A stretch of DNA of 64,000 nt from Hydrogenoanaerobacterium saccharovorans (GCF_003814745.1 NZ_RKRD01000001.1:558001-622000), one strand, 5' to 3'. Shown: positions 6,436 through 15,028, counted from the first letter of the stretch. The notes: generated by a model from the sequence alone, not told the origin. Translations and numbers: made by a program.

Positions 6436-8762
6436 TGCAACGCACCTGTTTTTTTCTTCCACAAATATTCCGGGGTGATTGGTAACTCGGTAATATCTAC
6501 ACCTGACGCTAGCGACAAGGCGTTTGCCAAAGCCGGCGGAATACCTATGATACCATGTTCGGCGATTCCTCTGGCTCCGAATGGCGCTTCGATATGAGGC
6601 GTTTCTACAAAATCAATTAAATAATCCGGAGTCTCTCCATATCTCAGTAACTTATAGGTGCGAAAACTGGTGTCTTGTACAATCCCTTTATCATCGTAAA
6701 TAAAGTGTTCACAGGTTCCCAGTCCCAATCCCATGCACATTCCGCCCATTAAAATTCCTTTTGCCGTTTTCGGGTTTAAAACCTTCCCTGCGTCAATAAC
6801 AGTAGCGGCTTTTAGAATACGGTAGGTATGTTGTTGGGTATCGTACTCTATTTCTACAGCTTGAGCGCCTACCGTCCAAGCCATACCCGAGTTACCTTTT
6901 CCGGTCTCCGCATCCAACGGGGTGAGGCGATTCATAACATAACTGCCCCTGCCAATAACCGGGCCAATGATAGAATTACCGTTCGGAAAGCGATAGCCAT
7001 GCACTAAATCTTTAAATGCAGCGTAAATGGTAGGGTCACTTCGCAGATAAACCCTTTCGTTGGCGATTTCCAAATCATCGGGGGAGTAGTGCAGAGCCAA
7101 TGAACCGAGTTTTAGCAGTTGACGAGTCACATCGTTTGCTGCCTCTATAATGGCTCTGCCCACCATGTGGGTGGTCATGCTGGCAACCGTTTTCCAATAT
7201 CTTGGGGTGGTTTGCGTGTCAATCTCCATTTTAATGTTAATTCTATCAACGCTCATTTTCATTTTTTCAGCGAGGATTTGCGCCATAGTGGTTCTCATAC
7301 CCGGTCCGCATTCCACTGCTCCGCAGTCTAAATTTATGCTTCCATCCATATTAAAACTGATAAACGCGCAGGCTGCAGCATCCGTAGGGGTATTCGAAGT
7401 TTTACTAAAGCAGCCGATTCCCTTTGCGCGAACAAGGTTGTTGCTCAGGTTAATTTTGGCACTCTCGTCCCAGTGGATGAGGACTTTGAGTTTGTTTAAA
7501 CATTGAGTAAAATCACCGGTATTACTTAAAGTAACCTTAGTTTGAGTTGGTGTAAGGTCGTTTTCTTTTATACCGTTTAGGATGCGTAGCTGTAATGGGT
7601 CTATGTTGAGAGCGGCAGCAAGCTTGTCCATCATACGCTCCAAGCAAAAAGCTTGCGATACATGCCCGAAACCTCGGTAAGAAGTAGTATAGGGGTGGTT
7701 TGAATAAACGGTGTAGCAATCGCAGAAAATGTTTTCAAAATTGTACGGGCCGGCACAATCTACCGCAATCGCCTTTGTCATTTTGGGTGCTGTCTCGGCG
7801 TACCCTCCGCAGTCAATATAATAGGTCATTTCAGCTGCAGTAATTTTTCCGTCTTTTTTTGCACCTAACTTGATTTTTGTTTGTACCCCCATATGACAGG
7901 GGAAGCTGACCATATCCTCCTCCCGTTCGTTATTTAGCTTAACACATTTACCTTCAACAGCTTTTGCTGCAACAAATGCTAAAACTTCAAGAGCGACTGC
8001 CGCTTTTCCTCCAAAACCGCCGCCTACAAGCGGAACATGCACCACGATATTCCCTTGCGGCAACTTAAAATATTCGCTAATCAGCTCTTTTACCATAAAA
8101 GGGGACTGCGATGAGCATTTAATTACAACCTTACCGTCCGGTTTAATGATACAGCTGGCAGCTCGAGTCTCCATTGCTGCATGGTCCGATTGAGGAAGTG
8201 TAAGGGTACCCTCAACCGTAACTTCGCTTTCATTCCAACCTTTTTGCATGTCTCCTTTACGAATTTTATGAACGCTGCAGATATTTGAATTCTCTATCGG
8301 GTATACTTCTTCTATCATTTTTTTGTAAGACATAAGGTTTTCATGAATTAACGTGGTGTTTGGCTTTATAGCATCATTTATTGTATTGATTACCGGTAAC
8401 TTCTCATATTCTACCCGAATACAATTCACAGCGGCTTTTGCATGCTGTTCGGTATCGGCTACCACAATTGCTATGGGTTCGCCAAAATATCGTACCTTAT
8501 CTTTAGCAAGTATGGGTCGATCTCTAAGCAGGTCACCGCATAAAATATCAAAGTCGTTTCCGGTAACAACGGCTTTTACTCCTGCCATACTGCTTGCTTT
8601 TGATGTATCGATAGCCATGATTCTGGCATGGGCATAACGGCTGGTTAAAAGTTTTGCATGGTACGCATCAGGCTCAAGTAGGTCGTTTGTGTATTCAGCA
8701 ACTCCGGTTACCTTATTCCAGGCTTCTTTACGTATAATATCTTGACCCAATTGTGTGTTCAC
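6432..8762 (-). CDS. Molybdenum hydroxylase, molybdopterin-binding catalytic subunit
   Basis: About 776 residues. I chose the GTG at 8760-8762 because AAAGGAGG sits 6 nt upstream; the longer reading from 8789 begins before that site. Family features: the N-terminal KVTGVAEYTNDL, HVPLVGGGFGGKA (cofactor-binding loop), SYRGFGHVSQAFCLERMMD and, near the end, GARGIAEHGIIGIPPALANA, where the Glu of GIAE is at the catalytic base position of xanthine-dehydrogenase-family enzymes. It hydroxylates a purine, aldehyde or related heterocycle; which one is unclear. A good promoter lies at 8796-8824. No cofactor-synthesis or selenium genes are in the window. Confidence 0.92.
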   Translation of the reverse strand: MNTQLGQDIIRKEAWNKVTGVAEYTNDLLEPDAYHAKLLTSRYAHARIMAIDTSKASSMAGVKAVVTGNDFDILCGDLLRDRPILAKDKVRYFGEPIAIVVADTEQHAKAAVNCIRVEYEKLPVINTINDAIKPNTTLIHENLMSYKKMIEEVYPIENSNICSVHKIRKGDMQKGWNESEVTVEGTLTLPQSDHAAMETRAASCIIKPDGKVVIKCSSQSPFMVKELISEYFKLPQGNIVVHVPLVGGGFGGKAAVALEVLAFVAAKAVEGKCVKLNNEREEDMVSFPCHMGVQTKIKLGAKKDGKITAAEMTYYIDCGGYAETAPKMTKAIAVDCAGPYNFENIFCDCYTVYSNHPYTTSYRGFGHVSQAFCLERMMDKLAAALNIDPLQLRILNGIKENDLTPTQTKVTLSNTGDFTQCLNKLKVLIHWDESAKINLSNNLVRAKGIGCFSKTSNTPTDAAACAFISFNMDGSINLDCGAVECGPGMRTTMAQILAEKMKMSVDRINIKMEIDTQTTPRYWKTVASMTTHMVGRAIIEAANDVTRQLLKLGSLALHYSPDDLEIANERVYLRSDPTIYAAFKDLVHGYRFPNGNSIIGPVIGRGSYVMNRLTPLDAETGKGNSGMAWTVGAQAVEIEYDTQQHTYRILKAATVIDAGKVLNPKTAKGILMGGMCMGLGLGTCEHFIYDDKGIVQDTSFRTYKLLRYGETPDYLIDFVETPHIEAPFGARGIAEHGIIGIPPALANALSLASGVDITELPITPEYLWKKKTGALQ

Positions 8763-8795
8763 AACAATCCTCCTTTGAGGTATTATCATGTATCT

Positions 8796-8824
8796 ATTCT
8801 ATGCAAAAGTTTCCGCGTTATCAA
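8796..8824 (-). promoter_or_regulatory. Sigma-A promoter of the molybdenum hydroxylase operon
   Basis: Minus strand TTGATA (8819-8824), 17-bp spacer, TAGAAT (8796-8801), 34 bp before the GTG start. The flanking 8825-8960 shows no gene and no riboswitch that I recognise. Confidence 0.65.
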
Positions 8825-8962
8825 AAATCAAACATCTTTTTACAACTGTGCTGAGCGGGCGGCTCTTTCCGTTTTTCCCAATGCGGCTTAATTAAGTAGC
8901 TTTCTGCCCATGCTAGACAAAAAGCTATTGCACGGTGCGCTAAATGCAATGAATTAAAGATA

Positions 8963-9010
8963 AAAAACAGGCCAGAGATAGCGATTTTGAACACTATCTC
9001 TGACCTGTTT
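8963..9010 (-). terminator. Terminator of the first secreted flavin reductase gene
   Basis: A 17-bp nearly perfect stem (8966-8982 with 8994-9010) followed on the minus strand by TTTTTT. It lies 32 bp after the stop codon of the gene ending at 9042. Confidence 0.85.
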
Positions 9011-9041
9011 GGTATGAGTGCTGATTAATACAGCAACATCA

Positions 9042-10856
9042 TTATTTCTGGTTTAAAGCATTGTTTACAGCTTCCATAATACCTTTGCTGGAGTTTGTTG
9101 CACCGGCAACGGTATCAACTTTTAATGCTTGCTTTTTAATAATAGAATTGATAACATTTTTTTCTGCATTCTCGTAGATGCCGGGGGTTTCGCTGTGTTT
9201 AGTCACTTGAATGGATACAATGCTGCTATCTTTAACAGTAACTTTTACTTCAATATCACCGTTGTTGCCTTTGCCTTTGCCGGTATACTCGCCATCTTTA
9301 AAATTGCCCTTTACTTCAGGAACAGCAGGGGTTTCTGCTTCTTCTAATACAATTGAAGGCTCGGTATAACCACCGTTGGCTTCAACATATTTGCATGCAG
9401 AATTAGCAGCAATTCTGCCGAATACAATAATATCAGCCATTGCGTTACCGCCGATACGGTTACCGCCGTGTACTCCGCCTGTTACTTCACCAGCTGCAAA
9501 AAAGCCGGGGATAGCGGCGTTGTCCGCTTTTAGAACTTCACAAACGGTATTGATTTTAACACCGCCCATGGTGTGGTGGATTGCAGGTGCACATTTGCCT
9601 GCATAATATTTGGGCTTATCCAATTTAGATTTCATTTCTTTTCTGCCAAAATCCTTATCTACACCGGATGCAGCAGCTTGAGAGTAAGCTTTCATGGTTT
9701 CAGCAAATGCGGCAGGGTCAACGCCTATTTTCTTTGCAAGCTCTTCAGGGGTTTCTGCTTCTTCAATAATTTTAAGATTAATGTATTTTTCAATTGCAGA
9801 GAGTTTTTCTCTTACAGCTTGGTCAAAAATAAGGAAAGAGATTGCTTCAGGCTGCTCCAAAATAGCTGCAGAAACAACGTCGCGGGTTTCCAGCTCGTTT
9901 ATAAAGCGTTTGCCTTCTTTATTTACCAAAATACCGCCGTCGCCGCGAACACCCTCTGTGTACATAACAGAAGTACTGGGTTCTACAGTGGGGTGAGTTT
10001 GGATTTTCTCCATATCAACCAAAGCTGCATTTGCTTTTTCGGCAAGAATGATGCCGTCACCGGTTGCACCTTTGTGGTTGGTTGTTCCAAAGCCTTTCAG
10101 GTTTGGTGCGTATTTCACTACCATATCAGAGTTTGCACCAAAACCGCCTGCAGCCAATACAACGGCTTTGCATTTAATGGTATACTCGCCGCTTGCGTCT
10201 GCAACTTTTACACCTGCAATTGCGTTTTTATCATTCAGAACAATCTCTTTTGCTGTAGTGTTCAGCAATACAGGAATGTTCTCTTTTTCAATGTTTTCGT
10301 TTAAGGTTTTTACAATCATGGGGCCAACTGCTGCGCCACCTTTGGGGCGGTGAAGTCTGTCGACGCTCATGCCGCCGGAACGACCCAGTTCGGAAAGGTC
10401 TCCGCCGATTTGGTTAATCCAATCCACAGCTGCTGCCGAGCCTTCTACCATAGTTTTTACCAATTCAGGATTATTCAGCTTTTTGCCGCCTGCAATGGTT
10501 TCGTCTATAAACGATTGGTTGCTGTCTTTTACGTTCAGCTTCTTTTGTACAGATGTTTCAGAAGCGTTCAAACCACCGGTTGCGTAAACAGTGTTACCGC
10601 CGGTTTGAGGCATTTTTTCTACGATAACAACATTTTTTGCACCGTTTTGGCTTGCTTGAAGTGCAGCTGTCATGCCTGCACCGCCGCCGCCGATTACAAC
10701 AATATCTGCTTCTTTATCCGTAGGTGCTGCCACCGAACTTGTTGCGGCACTGCTCTCCGGAGTTTTGCCTTCCGACGTATTTTTGTTTTTGCATCCGCCC
10801 AATACGCTAGAACCGACAATAAGCAATGATAATAAGATTGACGTTAATCGTTTCAT
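9042..10856 (-). CDS. Secreted flavin fumarate-reductase-like lipoprotein (FAD plus covalent FMN), paralogue 1
   Basis: 604 residues. A lipoprotein signal peptide (MKRLTSILLSLLIVGSSVLG then GC) is followed by a Ser/Thr-rich linker, the FAD domain (VVIGGGGAGMTAALQAS near residue 50) and a C-terminal FMN-binding domain (DGEYTGKGKGNNGDIEV). Its DTVAGATNSS has the form of the ApbE flavinylation motif. Fumarate-reductase active-site positions seem kept: His in IQTHPT, Arg in ETRDVVS, His in HHTMGG, Arg in GGNRIGGNA. It would reduce fumarate or a related enoate outside the membrane, taking electrons from an unseen membrane donor. The start ATG follows AAAGGAGC; the longer reading lacks a site. No apbE is in the window. 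It is closely similar to the protein at 22395-24182. Confidence 0.9.
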   Translation of the reverse strand: MKRLTSILLSLLIVGSSVLGGCKNKNTSEGKTPESSAATSSVAAPTDKEADIVVIGGGGAGMTAALQASQNGAKNVVIVEKMPQTGGNTVYATGGLNASETSVQKKLNVKDSNQSFIDETIAGGKKLNNPELVKTMVEGSAAAVDWINQIGGDLSELGRSGGMSVDRLHRPKGGAAVGPMIVKTLNENIEKENIPVLLNTTAKEIVLNDKNAIAGVKVADASGEYTIKCKAVVLAAGGFGANSDMVVKYAPNLKGFGTTNHKGATGDGIILAEKANAALVDMEKIQTHPTVEPSTSVMYTEGVRGDGGILVNKEGKRFINELETRDVVSAAILEQPEAISFLIFDQAVREKLSAIEKYINLKIIEEAETPEELAKKIGVDPAAFAETMKAYSQAAASGVDKDFGRKEMKSKLDKPKYYAGKCAPAIHHTMGGVKINTVCEVLKADNAAIPGFFAAGEVTGGVHGGNRIGGNAMADIIVFGRIAANSACKYVEANGGYTEPSIVLEEAETPAVPEVKGNFKDGEYTGKGKGNNGDIEVKVTVKDSSIVSIQVTKHSETPGIYENAEKNVINSIIKKQALKVDTVAGATNSSKGIMEAVNNALNQK

Positions 10857-10898
10857 TTTTTTGCTCCTTTGCATAATTTTACTGTTGCTTTATTGGCT

Positions 10899-10999
10899 AA
10901 TTTACCCTAAGCCAGTTATTATTATATGAGTATGACATTATTTTGTCAATGGCAACTGTTCTATTGAGCCAAAATTTTTTATGCTAATTAGGGTAAATT
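10899..10999. promoter_or_regulatory. 12-bp inverted repeat flanking the reductase promoter (possible operator pair)
   Basis: AATTTACCCTAA at 10899-10910 and its exact reverse complement TTAGGGTAAATT at 10988-10999 bracket the promoter at 10921-10949. One copy lies downstream of the start point and one upstream of the -35. This arrangement suits a regulator that binds both sites and loops the DNA. Confidence 0.45.
10921..10949 (-). promoter_or_regulatory. Consensus sigma-A promoter of the first flavin reductase
   Basis: Minus strand TTGACA (10944-10949), exactly 17 bp, TATAAT (10921-10926). Transcription would start near 10914, about 60 bp before the ATG. Confidence 0.85.
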
Positions 11000-11343
11000 T
11001 TAAGCGATTCGTAAATTCATTTGCATACATTCTTCTTTATTTATTCCGTTAAAATTCAATAATTTCTGCCCAATTTTAAGTGCTTTATTATGTCCTCCTT
11101 TGTTGTATAGTATGGTATAGATGGATGAAAATTATACCAATAAAAACTCTGCCGAAAACTGTTTTTGCCCATTTTTAAGTACCTGTGTCCCTCTAGATTT
11201 ACATTGCAGTTTACATGCGTTTAAAATAATGTACCGAATTAGCGTGCCATTTGCCTCTTGAACCAAGTTACAGTTTAGTGGAATGTTTGATTATTTTCAG
11301 AAATTTCGGTTAGGTGTTAACACTTAGATTAGGCTTCACAAAT

Positions 11344-11366
11344 AAAAAAAGCAGCACTGCTTTTTT
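11344..11366. terminator. Short hairpin with A and T runs
   Basis: AAAAAAGCA-GCAC-TGCTTTTTT, capable of ending transcription on either strand. It lies in the gap between the reductase promoter and the membrane-protein gene. Confidence 0.4.
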
Positions 11367-11429
11367 CATAAGTTTTATGATTTGATTAATAACACGTAAA
11401 AAAAATATATATGAATAAAAGGATTTAGA

Positions 11430-11822
11430 ATGAATTATATAGGTAGGATTATAGGGCTTTTACTCCTTGCTGCGGGTGCAATAATAAAAGCTGCGTTGCT
11501 GAGGCAATTTGTTTATCATTTTGCTTTTTATGGTATGAGTAAAACACGCAGAACAAAGATATATAAGGAGCAATCAGTACGAGATAGGCTGTTATTGTTT
11601 TATACTGCGCAATATAACAACCCCCAACAAACCAAATGGTGCATTATTACTTACTACATCTATTGTATAATTTGCATTGCTGAAATCAGCATGTTTGGCT
11701 ACAACATCTTTTGTAATCTTATTCCTGCATTTAAGTCGTTTGTCAGGTGGTTATGGATTGTAAAAAACATAATATTCATTCTTTGCCTTTCTAGCGTATT
11801 AATAAAACTAAGTAAAAAGTAA
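11430..11822 (+). CDS. Hypothetical membrane protein, about 130 residues
   Basis: Not recognised. ATG follows AAAAGGATTTAGA, a fair ribosome binding site. Three hydrophobic segments are visible: about residues 5-25 (IGRIIGLLLLAAGAIIKAAL), 70-92 (WCIITYYIYCIICIAEISMF) and 108-126 (WLWIVKNIIFILCLSSVLI). Between the first two is a basic, Arg/Lys-rich stretch (SKTRRTKIYKEQSVRDR), probably cytoplasmic. It stands alone on the plus strand between two minus-strand operons. It is AT-rich like the surrounding DNA. It could be a small membrane protein of a mobile or stress locus; no function can be given. Confidence 0.55.
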   Translation: MNYIGRIIGLLLLAAGAIIKAALLRQFVYHFAFYGMSKTRRTKIYKEQSVRDRLLLFYTAQYNNPQQTKWCIITYYIYCIICIAEISMFGYNIFCNLIPAFKSFVRWLWIVKNIIFILCLSSVLIKLSKK

Positions 11823-11925
11823 TGATTAGAAAGTGTACATACTTGGGCATCAAAGCGGGAATCAATAAATTCTTATATGTTCACATTCAGTAAAACACCG
11901 ATAGACTGCTTTTTTGCATGAACAA

Positions 11926-11956
11926 AGCCCCCGCAGTTTAAATTACTGCAGGGGCT
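11926..11956. terminator. Terminator hairpin after arsC
   Basis: AGCCCCCGCAGT pairs with ACTGCAGGGGCT (11926-11956), 22 bp after the arsC stop. Followed by T-rich sequence on both strands (CTTTGTTC on minus, TTTTTT further on plus). Confidence 0.65.
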
Positions 11957-11977
11957 CATTTCATTTTTTAATTTACC

Positions 11978-12382
11978 TTAAGCATTGACAATATCTTTTG
12001 CTTTGCAGCTTAATTCAAGGATTTTATTTTCTATGGTTGAAATAACTTTTTTAAATTCATGGTCATCCTTACCGGTTGGATCATCCAAACCCCAATCTTC
12101 GCGATATTTACATGGCAGAAAAGGGCAGGTGACGTTGCACCCCATAGTTATCACAATATCTACAGGCGGAATTTCTGAAATAAGCTTAGAGAATTGAGTT
12201 CGTTCCATGTCAATACCATAAAGCTGTTTTATCAAGCGTACAGCATCTTGGTTGATTTGAGGTTGCTTTTCTGTACCTGCGGAATAACATTCCAGTACAT
12301 CTCCGGCAAAGTATTTGCCCAATGCTTCGGCAATTTGGCTACGGCAGGAATTATGAACACAAATAAACGCTACTTTAACCAT
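11978..12382 (-). CDS. arsC: Arsenate reductase, thioredoxin-coupled low-molecular-weight phosphatase fold
   Basis: 134 residues. The phosphate-binding loop CVHNSCRSQ (Cys8 to Arg14, C-X5-R) opens the protein, followed by ECYSAGTE. The downstream MGCNVTCPFLPCKYRE, then DWGLDDPTGK holds the extra cysteines that cycle the disulfide in this ArsC class, and the Asp of DDP is the general acid. It reduces arsenate to arsenite using thioredoxin. ATG follows CAGGAGGTTTT. It is the last gene of an arsR-permease-thioredoxin-like-arsC set on the minus strand, so the redox protein just upstream may serve it. Confidence 0.9.
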   Translation of the reverse strand: MVKVAFICVHNSCRSQIAEALGKYFAGDVLECYSAGTEKQPQINQDAVRLIKQLYGIDMERTQFSKLISEIPPVDIVITMGCNVTCPFLPCKYREDWGLDDPTGKDDHEFKKVISTIENKILELSCKAKDIVNA

Positions 12383-12485
12383 AAAACCTCCTGTTTGAAC
12401 TACAGTTGCGATAGTTTATCTCTTTTTCTTTGATATTCTATTGGACTGCATTCAAGTTACTCTTAACTACACGCTGCTATATACT

Positions 12486-12842
12486 TTAGCCTCTTACTTT
12501 TTGAAGAATCTTTACAACTTCTTCTGTTTTTAACACCTTACCAAAAGATACAACCTTGCCATCCACAACCAAAGCGGGAGTGGTCATTACTCCATACGCA
12601 GCAATTTGCGTAAAATCGGTAACATGGTCGATGACGGTGTTCATACCAAGCTGCTCTAAAGCTGCTTTTGCAGCAGCTTCCAATTGGTTGCACTTTGCAC
12701 AACCACTGCCCAATACCTTTACAGATGCTCCCACTTTATTTGCAATTTCTGTGTGTGCTGTTGCTTTAGCATTGCAGTTGCCGCCGCAGCAACATTCGTC
12801 TTTTACTTCTTCTTTTTTCTTTCCAATCCCCAATAATCCCAT
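12486..12842 (-). CDS. Thioredoxin-family redox protein (CAKC), with N-terminal Cys cluster
   Basis: 118 residues. The C-terminal 78 residues form a small thioredoxin-like domain of the MTH895/TM0996 type (VKVLGSGCAKCNQLEAAAK, active-site CAKC, later MTTPALVVDGKVV with the cis-Pro). The N-terminal 35 residues carry a cysteine group, ECCCGGNCN, that may bind metal. Such proteins are commonly linked to permeases of the DUF318 type in arsenic loci, as here (29 bp downstream of the permease). ATG follows AGGAGG. It probably serves as an electron donor or metalloid carrier; this is inferred from neighbours. Confidence 0.85.
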   Translation of the reverse strand: MGLLGIGKKKEEVKDECCCGGNCNAKATAHTEIANKVGASVKVLGSGCAKCNQLEAAAKAALEQLGMNTVIDHVTDFTQIAAYGVMTTPALVVDGKVVSFGKVLKTEEVVKILQKVRG

Positions 12843-12871
12843 AAATAAATCCTCCTATCAAAAATAAATAC

Positions 12872-13888
12872 TCATCCTATAAATAAAAATTGAAACGCAT
12901 TAAAGAAGTACCCTATTAGAACAATGCCAGCCGCTACAATGCCGACAAAAACAGCAAGGAGCTTTGGCTTTACCGCTTTACTCAACATGATCATAGATGG
13001 AAGCGAAAGTGCAGTGACTCCCATCATAAAGGATAAAATTGTACCGATGCCAACCCCTTTTGCGAAAAGAGCTTCTGCAATTGGGATAGTGCCGAAAATG
13101 TCGGCATACATGGGGATACCGACTGCGGTTGCAAGAATAACAGAAAAAGGATTGTTTTTTCCTATAACGTTTTGAATGATTTCTGCAGGAATCCAGTTAT
13201 GAATGGCTGCGCCAATCCCAACGCCAACAATAACATACCAAAATACTTTTTTAACAGTAGCTTGCACCTGCTCCCACGCGTACACCATTCGGTCGTGCCT
13301 CGTCAAGTCTGGGGACTCAATATCAACACTTCCGGCAGCTCGCACAAATTCTTCAACATGTTTTTCCATACCAAATTTCTCAATAAGCGTACCGCCCACT
13401 ACTGCAAGAATCAACCCAACTATAACGTAGGCAATTGCTATTTTTGCACCGAATATGCTCATCAGTAAAATCAGCGAACCTAAATCCACCAAAGGCGATG
13501 AAATAAGGAATGAGAACGTAACACCTACCGGCAAGCCTGCACTGGTAAAACCCATAAACAGCGGTATGGAAGAACACGAGCAAAAAGGTGTTACCGTACC
13601 GAGTAATGCTGCCAAGCAGTTTGCAGTAATGCCATGAAATCGCCCTAAAATCTTCTTTGTTCTTTCTGGTGGGTAATAGCTTTGAATATAGGAAATAGTA
13701 AAAATTAAAACAGAAAGCAGCACGAAAATCTTAATCGTGTCATAGATAAAAAATTGAATGCTGCCGCCTATCCGCTGTGTAATATCAATGCCTATTGTGG
13801 TAAGAATGTTCCCAATCAATGTGTTAAGCCATTTCATTGCTAAAATTTGATTTTGAAAGAACAGCCATATCAATTTTATTATTTGCAT
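12872..13888 (-). CDS. Permease of the DUF318/ArsP family
   Basis: 338 residues, eight or more hydrophobic segments. Family features include VTPFCSCSSIPLFMGFTSAGLPVG (the conserved CSCS with Pro) near residues 95-118, FLISSPLVDLGSLILL, and a second half with PMYADIFGTIPIAEALFAKG. In this family such permeases export arsenicals or other metal(loid)s; the exact substrate here is uncertain. The N-terminal segment before residue 40 is amphipathic. It has its own control region with an inverted repeat shared in sequence with the arsR promoter (13908-13935), which suggests the ArsR protein regulates it. Confidence 0.85.
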   Translation of the reverse strand: MQIIKLIWLFFQNQILAMKWLNTLIGNILTTIGIDITQRIGGSIQFFIYDTIKIFVLLSVLIFTISYIQSYYPPERTKKILGRFHGITANCLAALLGTVTPFCSCSSIPLFMGFTSAGLPVGVTFSFLISSPLVDLGSLILLMSIFGAKIAIAYVIVGLILAVVGGTLIEKFGMEKHVEEFVRAAGSVDIESPDLTRHDRMVYAWEQVQATVKKVFWYVIVGVGIGAAIHNWIPAEIIQNVIGKNNPFSVILATAVGIPMYADIFGTIPIAEALFAKGVGIGTILSFMMGVTALSLPSMIMLSKAVKPKLLAVFVGIVAAGIVLIGYFFNAFQFLFIG

Positions 13889-13907
13889 GAAAATACCCCT
13901 TTTCGAT

Positions 13908-13935
13908 ATATTGATAGTTCTAATTGTATCAATAT
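13908..13935. promoter_or_regulatory. Probable ArsR operator upstream of the permease
   Basis: ATATTGATA (13908-13916) and TATCAATAT (13927-13935) form a 9-bp inverted repeat with a 10-bp gap. The same CATATTGATA word occurs in the arsR promoter (14332-14341). Confidence 0.55.
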
Positions 13936-13944
13936 GTAATTGTT

Positions 13945-13976
13945 TAGATAAGCCATCTTATACGATGGCTTATCTA
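13945..13976 (-). terminator. Hairpin overlapping the arsR stop codon
   Basis: AGATAAGCCATC and GATGGCTTATCT pair over 12 bp, overlapping the arsR TAA at 13970-13972. No strong T-run follows on the minus strand, so it may only partly stop transcription and act as an attenuator between arsR and the permease. Confidence 0.5.
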
Positions 13977-14284
13977 CCAGAACAATCATTGCAATCACTT
14001 GTAGGTGATAACGATGTAATTTGTTTTAACAAATGGATTGCTTTGTTACACCCATCCTCCGATAAAGAATAGTGAGTCCATTTGCCTTCTTTTCGGCTTT
14101 GTACGATACCCGAGTCGCATAAAATTTTCATATGATGGGATAAGGTTGGCTGGCTAATATTCAATTTTTCTTGCAATTTGCAAGCACATTTTTCGCCTGA
14201 TTGCAAAAGCTCTAACACAATCAATCTATTCGGGTCACAGAATGCTTTAAACACTTCTGCTGTCAATTCATAACTTGTTTTCAA
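13970..14284 (-). CDS. arsR: ArsR-family metal(loid)-sensing repressor
   Basis: 104 residues with the winged-helix pattern KAFCDPNRLIVLELLQ, then SGEKCACKLQEKLNISQPTLS, HHMKILCDSGIVQSRKEGKW. The CAC pair in the recognition-proximal helix matches the metalloid-binding ArsR site (C-x-C), and a further CNDC lies near the C-terminus. It should repress this operon and be released by arsenite or antimonite. A consensus promoter at 14321-14349 overlaps a CATATTGATA element. It is the first gene of the arsenic cluster. Confidence 0.9.
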   Translation of the reverse strand: MKTSYELTAEVFKAFCDPNRLIVLELLQSGEKCACKLQEKLNISQPTLSHHMKILCDSGIVQSRKEGKWTHYSLSEDGCNKAIHLLKQITSLSPTSDCNDCSGR

Positions 14285-14320
14285 AATCTCACTTCTTTCA
14301 AATTTGTTTTATCCATTAAT

Positions 14321-14349
14321 ATTATATGCATCATATTGATATTTGTCAA
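14321..14349 (-). promoter_or_regulatory. arsR promoter with overlapping operator word
   Basis: Minus strand TTGACA (14344-14349), 17-bp spacer, TATAAT (14321-14326). The spacer holds TATCAATATG, the same word as upstream of the permease, so ArsR would block polymerase here. Confidence 0.8.
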
Positions 14350-14369
14350 TGTGTTTTGCATATTTTTGA

Positions 14370-14987
14370 TTATGACATTGTGCTATCAAAAAGCTCCACT
14401 CTAATTGCTATCGCAATCGATCCATAATCCATTTTATAATCTTTTTTTTGACTCATTTCTTCACAAGATATGTTGCGAATAGGCGTATTATCAGTTTGGA
14501 ATACTCGTACCAGAAGAACTGCACTTTCTCCGTTTTTTATAGGATAGCTGCCTTTATTGGCAAGAGTATAAATCGAGCTACCGCTATAATTTGCGTTGGG
14601 TAAATCGGTATGAAAACTAATTTTAGTACCCATTTGAACATTCCAGTCAATTCCGTTCCAAGTGTGGTTCTCATCGGTTGTAAGTTTTGATGCAACAGTG
14701 AATGCTCCCGATTTATCGAAACCAAGTTCTTCTACGTTGCCATATACCAACTTTTCGGATGACTCCATTCCTTTAACCGTCCAAACTTCTTTGTATACAG
14801 CAATTGATTTAACGGTGTCATCAAGAGAAGATTGGAATTTTGATACATCTGCTTCAACTAAATCTGCTATTTGTTTTTCGCTTTTGCTCAATTGTTTGTA
14901 TTTAATTGTTGATCTGTTTGTATTACAGCCTGCCAGAAGAGTTAACATGCAAATCAAAATAGCTGCCAATTTAAGTACTCGTTTCAT
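14370..14987 (-). CDS. Hypothetical lipoprotein
   Basis: 205 residues. Lipoprotein signal peptide MKRVLKLAAILICMLTLLAG followed by the lipobox Cys. I chose the ATG at 14985-14987 because AAGGAGA lies 6 nt upstream; the longer reading starting MIRRQK lacks one. The mature part is soluble, rich in Ser, Thr and Lys, with alternating hydrophobic residues suggesting beta structure, and ends in IAIAIRVELFDSTMS. I do not recognise the family. It is a single-gene unit with a promoter whose -10 is covered by an inverted repeat, between the arsenic operon and a convergent-type terminator. Confidence 0.7.
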   Translation of the reverse strand: MKRVLKLAAILICMLTLLAGCNTNRSTIKYKQLSKSEKQIADLVEADVSKFQSSLDDTVKSIAVYKEVWTVKGMESSEKLVYGNVEELGFDKSGAFTVASKLTTDENHTWNGIDWNVQMGTKISFHTDLPNANYSGSSIYTLANKGSYPIKNGESAVLLVRVFQTDNTPIRNISCEEMSQKKDYKMDYGSIAIAIRVELFDSTMS

Positions 14988-15028
14988 TTTCTGTCTCCTT
15001 ATCATTGCCTATTGAGTTAAGGAATTTA

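Larger units (their letters stand above)
10857..11429. other. 573-bp intergenic region with promoter, inverted repeat and a hairpin
   Basis: It holds the promoter (10921-10949) and distant inverted repeat (10899-10910/10988-10999) of the reductase gene, a weak dyad GGTATA...TATACC around 11110-11140, and a short hairpin with A and T runs at 11344-11366. I see no coding sequence in it. Confidence 0.6.

Noticed and set aside
8825..8960. Possible riboswitch upstream of the molybdenum hydroxylase operon
   Set aside because: It lies upstream of the promoter at 8796-8824, and it does not match the purine or molybdenum-cofactor riboswitch patterns I know.
9573..10304. 243-codon plus-strand ORF inside the flavin reductase gene
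   Set aside because: Cys/Phe-rich shadow of the reductase; the reductase has full domain support on the other strand.
11100..11125. Possible self-target of the spacer at 3454-3486
   Set aside because: Only an 11-base AT-rich word (TATGGTATAGA) matches; this is expected by chance and lacks extended pairing.
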